A stretch of 64,000 bases of DNA, taken from NCBI RefSeq assembly GCF_014192225.1, contig NZ_JACHXS010000004.1:297939-361938 (forward strand). Reading direction: 5' to 3'. Position 1 is the stretch's first letter. Each line of letters starts with the position of its first letter. A program made the translations under genes and the position numbers. The notes below the pieces were generated by a model, which saw nothing but the letters and a program-made list of their open reading frames with translations, had not been told where the DNA came from and ran no database searches. Shown piece by piece: positions 53,441 through 61,128 of the stretch. This DNA comes from Pseudoduganella umbonata (GTDB taxonomy: Bacteria > Pseudomonadota > Gammaproteobacteria > Burkholderiales > Burkholderiaceae_D).

Positions 53441-54601
53441 TCAGGCTGCGGCCGCGGCGGGCGTACCGGCCTGGCGCGCCACCAGCGCAAAGCACAGCGT
53501 GGCGCAGGCGCCCACGGCCACCGCCAGCGCGGCCAGGCCGCCGAAGCCGGCGTGTGTCGCCACCGTGCCGGCCAGCGCCGGGCCGATCGCCGATCCGGTC
53601 ATCATCATGGCCGGCGTGGAGGCCAGCGCGCGGCCGCTCGGATCGAGCCGGGCGATCAGGCCAAACAGGAAGGTATGCATGAAGATCAGCACGGCCGGGT
53701 AGACGCAGGCGGCCAGCGCGTATTGGGGATAGCCGGCGGCCAGCGAGATCGTGACTGCCAGCGCGGCCTGCAGCGGCGCCGCCACCAGCGCCACGCGCAC
53801 CGGGTTCAGGCGCCTGTCGAGGAAGCCGGCAATGGCCGCCGGCAGCAGGTTCACCAGGCCGACCACGACCAGCAGCTGGTTGACGGCTTCCTGCCCGAAG
53901 CCGCGCATGATGCCGATCCGGTCCAGCATGCTGAACGTGAGCGCCTGGTTCAGCGCCATCGCGGCAACGCCGAAAATGGCGCACCACGCGGCGCGGGACA
54001 GCCGGCCCTGCACGACATGTTCGTGCCCCCCTTTCGCATGGCGCGGGAAGGCCAGCGCCGCCAGCGCCGTCACGGCCATCAGGCCGGCCAGCACCTTGAA
54101 CAGCGTGGCGCCGCCATGCGCAGCGATCGCCGGCGGCACGGCCGCATAGAACACCACGGCGCCGATGCCCAGCGCGGTGCCGGCGAACGCGAACAGCCGG
54201 TGCGGATTCGCGCTGCGGCCGATGGTGCCGTGCGTGACCGACAGCGCGGTGCCGGCGGCCAAACCCGCAACCAGGTGCAGCAAGGCCAGGATGCCGAAGT
54301 CCGGCGTGAAGGCGGCACCGGCGAACGCCAGCGCGGCGATGCCATAACCGCCTGCCACGCAGGCGGTGCGCGGCAGCCGGCCGAACCGGGGCGCCGTGAA
54401 CAGGCTGGCGGCGACCGCGCCGGCCAGGAAAGCCGTCACGGTGATGCCGGACTGTTCGAGACTGAATCGGTAGTGCTGGACCAGCGCGCCGACCCAGACG
54501 GGCAGTGCTACCAGGTCGACCATGCCGGTGAAGTGGCACAGCATCAGGATGCCGCGGCCGCGCCAGGTCTCCGGCGCACGCCCTTGAGCGGGGTTCTGCA
54601 T
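53441..54601 (-). CDS. MFS transporter, first gene of the aromatic operon, 386 aa
   Basis: A compact major facilitator with about twelve helices, for example MLCHFTGMVDLVALPVWVGALV and the segment GITVTAFLAGAVAASLFTAPRFGRL. The second half shows LLVVVGLVNLLPAAIAGFLDRRLN. It is the first gene of the eight-gene unit, 25 bases before the GlcG gene. The ATG at 54601 follows TGGAGACAACC. An upstream frame to 54661 is not needed. By position it probably imports the aglycone or a glycoside from the periplasm. Confidence 0.85.
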   Translation of the reverse strand: MQNPAQGRAPETWRGRGILMLCHFTGMVDLVALPVWVGALVQHYRFSLEQSGITVTAFLAGAVAASLFTAPRFGRLPRTACVAGGYGIAALAFAGAAFTPDFGILALLHLVAGLAAGTALSVTHGTIGRSANPHRLFAFAGTALGIGAVVFYAAVPPAIAAHGGATLFKVLAGLMAVTALAALAFPRHAKGGHEHVVQGRLSRAAWCAIFGVAAMALNQALTFSMLDRIGIMRGFGQEAVNQLLVVVGLVNLLPAAIAGFLDRRLNPVRVALVAAPLQAALAVTISLAAGYPQYALAACVYPAVLIFMHTFLFGLIARLDPSGRALASTPAMMMTGSAIGPALAGTVATHAGFGGLAALAVAVGACATLCFALVARQAGTPAAAAA

Positions 54602-54680
54602 GGTTGTCTCCACATTGTTGTGACGTTCTTGTGGAATCAACGATATCAGCGGCCCTGTCAAAACCGAACGCCTGAGTTGC

Positions 54681-54751
54681 GATACGACGTATCACCGATT
54701 GCGATCGTTCGGGGCGTCAGCCATCACCTGTTGCACGCGATAGCAGGTATC
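54681..54751. promoter_or_regulatory. Operator-like GATA-N5-TATC pair in the divergent MFS/TonB promoter
   Basis: GATACGACGTATC at 54681-54693 and GATAGCAGGTATC at 54739-54751 are 13-base imperfect or perfect palindromes of the form GATA-N5-TATC, each preceded by GC. They lie between the start codons at 54601 and 54892, about 80-150 bases from each. The second is the exact reverse complement of GATACCTGCTATC before the amidohydrolase at 43613. They are good candidates for binding by the LysR-type regulator of the locus. Confidence 0.55.
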
Positions 54752-54891
54752 AGGATTTACGGCTTCAGGCCGCGGAAAAGCCGAACCTATACTCGCCTCA
54801 ATCGACCGGGGCTGGCCGGCCCCGGGCCGGGACAGCACCAGCGTCGCACACAGCTAGCCGGCACAGATCCGGCAATTACCCAGGAGACAAG

Positions 54892-57231
54892 ATGCGCATC
54901 CATGTTTACCAGCCGGCCATCGGCCAGCTCACCATCCTCGCCATGAGCCTCGCCGCCATCCAGCCCGCCCTTGCACAGGAAGCCGCCGCCCCCGCCGCGG
55001 AAACGGCTGCCGTCGTGGAAACGGCTGCCGCCGTTGCAGCGCCATCGAAACGGGATACCGGCATCGAGACGGTCGTCGTCACGGCGCAGAAGCGCACGCA
55101 GAACATCAAGGAAGTGCCGCTGGCGATCACCGTCGTCAATGCCGCGCAGCTGGAGCGCGCCGGCGTCAAGGACATCGGCGACCTGGCGAAGACCGCCGCC
55201 GCACTGGAATTCGGCGACCAGAGTTCGACCAGCGGCCCGGGCGGCAGTGCCTCGATCCGTGGCATCGGTACCGCGGTGATGACCACGTCGGCCGAGGGTT
55301 CGGTCGGCGTGGTGGTGGACGGCGTGCCGCAGGGCTCGACGGCCAGCGGCCTGATGCTCGATTTGGCGCGGGTGGAGGTGCTGCGTGGCCCGCAGGGCAC
55401 GCTGTTCGGCAAGAACGCTTCGGCGGGCGTGCTCAATATGTCGACCCAGGCGCCGATGATCGGCGACTCGGGCGGCAATGTGCAGCTCGAATACAAGGGC
55501 ACCTATGGCGCCGCCGTGCGCTCGACGGTCAACCTGCCGATCAACGATATCTCGGCGCTGCGCATCTCCGGCCTGGTCGAACGCAACAAGGGCGTGTACC
55601 GCAATGTCTACAACGACAAGGACAGCGTGGCCGACAACGCCGGCATCCGCCTGCGCTACCTGCTTCGCCCGAACAGCGATCTGTCCATCAACCTGATCGG
55701 CGAGGCATCGAACAACCGTGTCGATTACGCGACATTCTTCGCGCCGGCGATCGCGAACGCCACCAACACGGCGGGCAACCACCGGCCGCTGGCCGAATTC
55801 GCTGCCTGCGGCGTGACGGTGTCGCGCACCAACAACCAGATCTGCAGCGATGCGCTGGAACTCTCGCACAGCAAGGTGCGCGGCGTTTCCGGCCAGGTCG
55901 ACTGGACACTTGCCAACGGCTCGACGCTGACCTCCATCACTGCCTGGCGCGAGCGCAACGTGGGCCCGAACTCGAGCGGCATCGACATGTCGCTCGGCTA
56001 CGACAAGATCCGCAACTTGACACCGGCACAGGAATCGAAACAGTTTTCCCAGGAGCTGCGCATCGCGTCGCCCAGCGGCAAGCAACTGGAGTACGTGGCG
56101 GGCCTGTTCTACGCGGATTCGAAGATCGACAAGCAGACCATCACGACGATCCAGCCCAACCCCATGCTGCCAGCCGCCGTGCCGCGCTCGATCGTCACCG
56201 ACACGACCGAACACGCGCAGATGACGACCAAGGCGATCTTCGGCCAGGCCACGTGGCGCTTCGCGCCGGCCACCAGCCTGATCGCCGGGCTGCGTTACAC
56301 GCGGGATGCCGTATCGGCCAACTACATCGAGGCCAGCACCGTGAATTTCGCCGCGTTCAGCGTGCCGACCTCGATCACGACCGCCAGCGGCGATACGGGC
56401 GAGACGAATGTCTCGGGCAAGGTGGGCCTGCAGCACACGCTGTCGAAACAGGCCAATGTGTACGCGACCGTGAGCCGCGGCTACAAGGGTCCGCAGATCG
56501 ACAACTCTTCGCCCGTCAGCGCCGCGACCGCTGCGGGGGCATATTCGGGCAAGCTGGTGAACCCGGAACTGCCGACCAGCGTGGAACTGGGCACCAAGCT
56601 GTCGCTGCTGGAGCGCAAGCTCGATGTCGACCTGGCCCTGTTCCACACGAAGATCAAGGACTTCCAGGAACAGAACTGCACGCTGACCGCGGTGGGCGCC
56701 TTGAGCTGCATTCCGCTGAACGTGCCCGAAGTGACCAGCAAGGGCTTCGAGGCCGACCTGCGCGCCCGCCCGCTGCCCCAGCTGCAACTGGGCCTGTCGA
56801 TGGCCGTGATCCTGGACACCGCCTACCCGACAGGCTTCATCTTCGACGGCCAGGACGTGGGCGGCAGGCGCCTGCTGTATTCGCCGAAGCAGAAGGTCAC
56901 CGCGTCGGCCGACTACAGCTGGGACCTGCCGGGCGAGTATGAACTGCGCCTGGGCGGCGACCTGGTGTACAAGAGCCGCGTGCGCTACTGCAACTCCGTC
57001 GACGACAACTGCAGCTTCCGCGGCCACACGATTTCCTCGCTGCGCCTGTCGCTGAACGCGCCGGACAACCAGTGGAGCGCGCAACTGTATGCACGCAACC
57101 TGAACGACACGCGGGTGCCGAACGCCATCATCTATCCGCTGCCGGGCAAGGGCGCCGGATCCGGCTTTGCGTATGGGCTGGGAGAAAACTCGTTCCGCCG
57201 CGTGGGGGTGACGCTGGATTACCGGTTCTGA
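54892..57231 (+). CDS. TonB-dependent receptor of the flavonoid-glycoside locus, 779 aa
   Basis: An outer-membrane TonB receptor. Signal peptide LTILAMSLAAIQPALAQ is followed by an Ala-rich linker, TonB box-like GIETVVVTAQKRTQNIKEVPLAITVV (typical of sphingomonad/IroN-type receptors for organic compounds), plug motifs GSASIRGIGT and VEVLRGPQGTLFGKNASAGVLNMSTQAP, and a barrel ending GVTLDYRF. CAGGAGACAAG precedes the ATG. It is divergent from the catabolic operon and shares its regulatory region, so it probably takes up the plant glycoside. It has no signalling domain. Confidence 0.9.
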   Translation: MRIHVYQPAIGQLTILAMSLAAIQPALAQEAAAPAAETAAVVETAAAVAAPSKRDTGIETVVVTAQKRTQNIKEVPLAITVVNAAQLERAGVKDIGDLAKTAAALEFGDQSSTSGPGGSASIRGIGTAVMTTSAEGSVGVVVDGVPQGSTASGLMLDLARVEVLRGPQGTLFGKNASAGVLNMSTQAPMIGDSGGNVQLEYKGTYGAAVRSTVNLPINDISALRISGLVERNKGVYRNVYNDKDSVADNAGIRLRYLLRPNSDLSINLIGEASNNRVDYATFFAPAIANATNTAGNHRPLAEFAACGVTVSRTNNQICSDALELSHSKVRGVSGQVDWTLANGSTLTSITAWRERNVGPNSSGIDMSLGYDKIRNLTPAQESKQFSQELRIASPSGKQLEYVAGLFYADSKIDKQTITTIQPNPMLPAAVPRSIVTDTTEHAQMTTKAIFGQATWRFAPATSLIAGLRYTRDAVSANYIEASTVNFAAFSVPTSITTASGDTGETNVSGKVGLQHTLSKQANVYATVSRGYKGPQIDNSSPVSAATAAGAYSGKLVNPELPTSVELGTKLSLLERKLDVDLALFHTKIKDFQEQNCTLTAVGALSCIPLNVPEVTSKGFEADLRARPLPQLQLGLSMAVILDTAYPTGFIFDGQDVGGRRLLYSPKQKVTASADYSWDLPGEYELRLGGDLVYKSRVRYCNSVDDNCSFRGHTISSLRLSLNAPDNQWSAQLYARNLNDTRVPNAIIYPLPGKGAGSGFAYGLGENSFRRVGVTLDYRF

Positions 57232-57240
57232 GGGAGGCCG

Positions 57241-57268
57241 AACGGGGCCGGCCGGCGCCGGCCCCGTT
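57241..57268. terminator. Long GC-rich hairpin after the TonB receptor
   Basis: AACGGGGCCGGC, loop CGGC, GCCGGCCCCGTT is a perfect 12-base stem, nine bases after the receptor stop. The T-run is weak (GTTGT), so it may be Rho-independent only in part, or may protect the 3' end of the message. Confidence 0.55.
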
Positions 57269-57315
57269 GTCAACCGGGAGGCGTGGAAGCGCCCACCCAT
57301 GCGAAAATTCTGCGC

Positions 57316-59790
57316 ATGAACGATTCATCGCAAAATTTTCCCTGGTTTAATGTCGACGGCGAAGTGGCCTCGCTCATGGCGCGGCTCGACTGGTCAGCCA
57401 ATGCAATCGGACCGCCCGCGACATGGTCGCAGCAGCTCAACACGGTCGTGGGCCTGGTCCTGCAGTCCCGCTCCCCTGCGGCCGTGGTCTGGGGGCACGA
57501 GCTGAGCACGTTGTACAACGATGCTTACGCAGTGCAGCTGGGAGACAAGCATCCCGCGTCGCTGGGGACTAGCTTCAGCGCGATATGGTCCGAAATATGG
57601 CCCGAAATCGAGCCGGTCATCGATGCTGCGATGGCGGGCAAGTCCTTGTACTTCGAGGACATTCCCTACATGGTCGAGCCAACCGGCGTCCCGACGCAGC
57701 GGTGGTACACATCGTCCTTTTCCCCGGTCAAGGACAGCAGCTGCACCGTTGTAGGGGTCTACATCACGGCTGTCGAGACAACCAAAAGGATGCAGGTCGA
57801 ACGGCGCTATGCGTTCCAGGCCGATCTGACGGAGCGTGTGCGCCACCTGAACTCCTCCGATGACATCGTCGCTGCCGCAAGCGAATTGCTGGGCAGGCAT
57901 CTCGGAATTGGCGGCGTGGCCTATGCCGCAGTCGATGAGTCCGAAGAAATCCTGACAATGAAACCCGACTGGGCCAGTGGCGGATCGCAATCGCTGGCGG
58001 GTGCGGTGTTGAGGCTGGATGATTTCGGCCCGCTGGTCGGCGATGCAGTCCGTGCGGGAAAAGACCTGGCCATTGCCGATATAACGACCGACGAACGCTC
58101 TGCCGCCCATGCCGCCGCCTATGCCGAGCGCAGCATACGGTCATTCGTCTCCATTCCGCTACTGAAAGACGGGCGGCTGCGCGCCATCCTCAATCTGCAT
58201 GACTCGGCCCCGCATTACTGGACCACACATGAAATCGCGCTGGCGAAAGACATGGTCGACCGTACCTGGTCCGCCGTGGAGAATTCAAGGGCCCAGAGCG
58301 AGCTGCGCCGCGAACGCGACCAGAGCCGGCATGTCTTCGACAACATGACCGAGGGATTCGGCCTGGTGGACAAGGATTGGACCGTCGTGTACATGAATCC
58401 GGCGGGTCTGCGTATCACCCGGCGCGCAGCAGAGGAAGTTATCGGAAGAAATCACTGGCAGGTCTGGCCCGAACTTGCCGGCACTGTCGTTGGCGATCTC
58501 TTCGAGCAGGTGATCCGGACACGCAAGCCTGGCGTGGTCGAAGCGCCCCATACCATGCCTGACATGGAACGCCGGTGGATCGAATCGCGTGTGTATCCTT
58601 CGCTCGACGGTGGATTGGCATTTTTCTTCCGCGACATCACGGAACGCAAGGCAGCCCAGGAAAAGCTGGAAGCAGCCGACCGGCGCAAGGACGAGTTCCT
58701 GGCGATGCTGGCGCATGAACTCAGGAATCCCCTGGCACCGATCAGCGCGGCCGCGCAACTGCTGCAGGTGGTGAAGCTGGATGAAGAGCGGGTGCGCCAG
58801 ACCAGCCAGGTGATCGGGCGCCAGGTCCAGCACATGACGAGCCTGGTAGACGATCTGCTGGATGTTTCCCGCGTGACCCGGGGCCTGATCGAGCTCGACA
58901 ATGAGCCACTCGACATCCGCAACATCGTCAGCGATGCGGTCGAGCAGGTGACACCATTGATCCGGTCCAGGCGTCACCACTTTGCCCTGCACCTGCCCCC
59001 GGAAACGACCATGGTGGCAGGCGACAAGAAACGACTGGTCCAGGTTGTTACCAACATCCTCAACAACGCCGCCAAGTACACGCAGGAAGGTGGCAACATC
59101 GTCCTGAAGGTGGAGGTACATGCCGGGCATGTCGTGATCGACGTGACGGACAACGGCATCGGCATGTCCAGGGAACTGGCGGATCGTGCATTCGATCTTT
59201 TCGCGCAGGCCGAGCGCAGCTCCGACCGGTCTTCCGGTGGCCTGGGCCTGGGGCTGGCACTGGTCAGGAGCCTGGTCGATCTACATCGCGGCAAGGTGAC
59301 GTGCGAAAGCGCCGGGCTGGGCAAGGGAAGCAGATTTACCGTTTGCCTGCCGCGCCTGCCCCAGGAGCACGGCCGCACCGGCCATGGCAATAGCGACACC
59401 GCTACGAAACAGGCGGGCCATTCCTTGCGCATCCTCGTGGTGGACGACAATGTCGATGCAGCGTCGTTGCTGGCCATGTTGCTGGAAATAGCCGGGCACG
59501 ACGTGCAGGTCGAGCACGGGGCGCACCGCGCGCTGGACCTGGCCAGGAAAACAGCGCCCCAGGTCTGCCTGCTCGACATCGGATTGCCGGAGATGGATGG
59601 CAACGAACTGGCCCAGCACCTTCGTGCACAGCCGGAAACCGCCAGGTCCGTACTGATCGCGGTGACCGGGTACGGCCAGGACCAGGACCGCAGGCAAACC
59701 CGGGCTGCCGGTTTCGATCATCACCTCGTCAAGCCGGTCGACATCGAAAAACTGATGTCCTTGCTGTCGGAGGTGGGTGAGCATCGATGA
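57316..59790 (+). CDS. PAS/GAF hybrid sensor histidine kinase with receiver, about 824 aa
   Basis: A soluble hybrid kinase. Order: PAS-like domain (15-160; LDWSANAIGPPATWSQQL, as also seen at the start of the kinase at 36238), GAF (170-330; ITTDERSAAHAAAYAERSIRSFVSIPLLKDGRLRAILNLH), PAS (340-460; GLVDKDWTVVYMNPAG), HisKA with MLAHELRNPLAP (His near 467), HATPase with GLGLGLALVRSLVDLHRG, and a receiver (713-820; Asp in CLLDIGLPEMDG, Lys in LVKPVD). The start is uncertain: GGGAGG stands one base before a GTG at 57283, too close, while the ATG at 57316 has no clear site. It lies upstream of a second kinase and may pass its signal there. No membrane segment. Confidence 0.85.
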   Translation: MNDSSQNFPWFNVDGEVASLMARLDWSANAIGPPATWSQQLNTVVGLVLQSRSPAAVVWGHELSTLYNDAYAVQLGDKHPASLGTSFSAIWSEIWPEIEPVIDAAMAGKSLYFEDIPYMVEPTGVPTQRWYTSSFSPVKDSSCTVVGVYITAVETTKRMQVERRYAFQADLTERVRHLNSSDDIVAAASELLGRHLGIGGVAYAAVDESEEILTMKPDWASGGSQSLAGAVLRLDDFGPLVGDAVRAGKDLAIADITTDERSAAHAAAYAERSIRSFVSIPLLKDGRLRAILNLHDSAPHYWTTHEIALAKDMVDRTWSAVENSRAQSELRRERDQSRHVFDNMTEGFGLVDKDWTVVYMNPAGLRITRRAAEEVIGRNHWQVWPELAGTVVGDLFEQVIRTRKPGVVEAPHTMPDMERRWIESRVYPSLDGGLAFFFRDITERKAAQEKLEAADRRKDEFLAMLAHELRNPLAPISAAAQLLQVVKLDEERVRQTSQVIGRQVQHMTSLVDDLLDVSRVTRGLIELDNEPLDIRNIVSDAVEQVTPLIRSRRHHFALHLPPETTMVAGDKKRLVQVVTNILNNAAKYTQEGGNIVLKVEVHAGHVVIDVTDNGIGMSRELADRAFDLFAQAERSSDRSSGGLGLGLALVRSLVDLHRGKVTCESAGLGKGSRFTVCLPRLPQEHGRTGHGNSDTATKQAGHSLRILVVDDNVDAASLLAMLLEIAGHDVQVEHGAHRALDLARKTAPQVCLLDIGLPEMDGNELAQHLRAQPETARSVLIAVTGYGQDQDRRQTRAAGFDHHLVKPVDIEKLMSLLSEVGEHR

Positions 59791-59879
59791 TTTGATGCGC
59801 GGCGGCGACCGGCCACCTCATGTACACCTCATGTACACCATGTAGAACTGCAACTGAACCGGCGAAGGACTGGACTGAT

Positions 59880-61022
59880 ATGACGACCTTGGCAAGCGAT
59901 CAGCAAAACGACCCGAACGAGTTGTCGGAGACGTCGCGCCGGATGCTCGCCGTTCGTCACCTCGTTGTAGCACGCTGGGAAAATCACGTGCGGACAGCGC
60001 TGGAAAACGCCAGCAAGCTTGCGCACCCGATCCTGGTCAACACGATTCCCGCGTTCTACGACAATATCGCGCAATCCCTCACCCCCAATTATCCGCGAGC
60101 CACGGCCGTCGATGGCTCGACGCTGGCGTCGGAGCACGGTGGCGAACGTGCCCGGCTGACCGCATACGACCATGAAACGCTCATCCGGGAATATCAACTG
60201 CTGCGCAAGGTGATTTATGACGTGATGATCAGCGAGGGCATTCCGCTGACACGTGCCGATATCCTGACGATCGACGCCGGCATCGATACGGGAATCCAGG
60301 AAGCGGTGGGTGCATTCGCCATGGTCAACAACAGCCTGCGCGAACGCTTTGCCGCGGCACTGACCCATGATCTGCGTGGTCCCCTGAGCGCTACGTCCAG
60401 TGCGCTGGAACTGATCCTGATGCTGAACGACCTCGGCAAAGTCAAGCAGCTTGCCGCCAAGGCATTGGACAGCGTCTGGCGCATGGATGGCATGATCACT
60501 GAACTGTTGTCGACGATGGCCTTCCACAGTGGCGAACGCCTGACGCTTCAGCTGGAGCAGTTCGACATCAACGCGGTCATCAAGGAAGTCCAGGTCGGTG
60601 CCAGCGTCAAGGGATCGAATATCGTCCTCGCATCGGGTAGCCCCATCGTCGGCTGGTGGGACCGGGCTGCGCTGACTCGCGCGGTAGAGAACCTGGTCAG
60701 CAACGCGCTCAAGTATGGACGCCCTCGCGGCCCGGTCACCATCCGGGCAGCCGAATTCGACGAGCGATTGCAGCTGTCGGTCCACAATGAAGGCGATCCG
60801 ATTCCGGTGGAGGAGCAGGAATGCATCTTCCAGATGTATCGCCGGACGGACAATGCCAGGCGCCAGCAGGGCTGGGGAATCGGACTGCCCTACGTGCGCG
60901 CAGTGGCCGAAAGCCATGGGGGAAGCATTGTTCTCGACAGCCACGCGGAGCGCGGGACCACGCTGACGATCGACATTCCGCTGGATGGACGCGCCCATGG
61001 CGGGGCGCCGACGGTGGCGTAA
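59880..61022 (+). CDS. Sensor histidine kinase with RsbR-like N-terminal domain, 380 aa
   Basis: A soluble kinase. The N-terminal about 150 residues (RRMLAVRHLVVARWENHVRTALENASKLAHPILVNTIPAFYDNIAQSL) resemble the RsbRD-type sensor fold. HisKA follows with AAALTHDLRGPLSATSSALEL (His near 163), then a HATPase with VENLVSNALKYGRPRGPVTIRA and GWGIGLPYVRAVAESHGGSIVLDS. The ATG at 59880 is used; an in-frame start at 59820 would add 20 residues that read like noise. It is encoded 89 bases after the hybrid kinase on the same strand, probably in one transcript. The partner regulator is not in the window. Confidence 0.85.
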   Translation: MTTLASDQQNDPNELSETSRRMLAVRHLVVARWENHVRTALENASKLAHPILVNTIPAFYDNIAQSLTPNYPRATAVDGSTLASEHGGERARLTAYDHETLIREYQLLRKVIYDVMISEGIPLTRADILTIDAGIDTGIQEAVGAFAMVNNSLRERFAAALTHDLRGPLSATSSALELILMLNDLGKVKQLAAKALDSVWRMDGMITELLSTMAFHSGERLTLQLEQFDINAVIKEVQVGASVKGSNIVLASGSPIVGWWDRAALTRAVENLVSNALKYGRPRGPVTIRAAEFDERLQLSVHNEGDPIPVEEQECIFQMYRRTDNARRQQGWGIGLPYVRAVAESHGGSIVLDSHAERGTTLTIDIPLDGRAHGGAPTVA

Positions 61023-61053
61023 TACCGGCAACCCGGTGCATCTGGCGGAGATG

Positions 61054-61080
61054 AAAAAAGGGCGGCACAAGTGCCGCCCC
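61054..61080 (-). terminator. Intrinsic terminator after the RTX/DUF4214 gene
   Basis: On the minus strand GGGGCGGCACTTGTGCCGCCC forms a hairpin of eight to nine base pairs, followed by six T. It ends transcription of the large gene at 61129. On the plus strand it could also help stop the kinase transcript. Another perfect hairpin, CTGCCGGCGC/GCGCCGGCAG, lies at 61091-61113. Confidence 0.75.
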
Positions 61081-61128
61081 GTTACCGCTCCTGCCGGCGC
61101 GCCGCGCCGGCAGTCATGCCCGTTCCAC

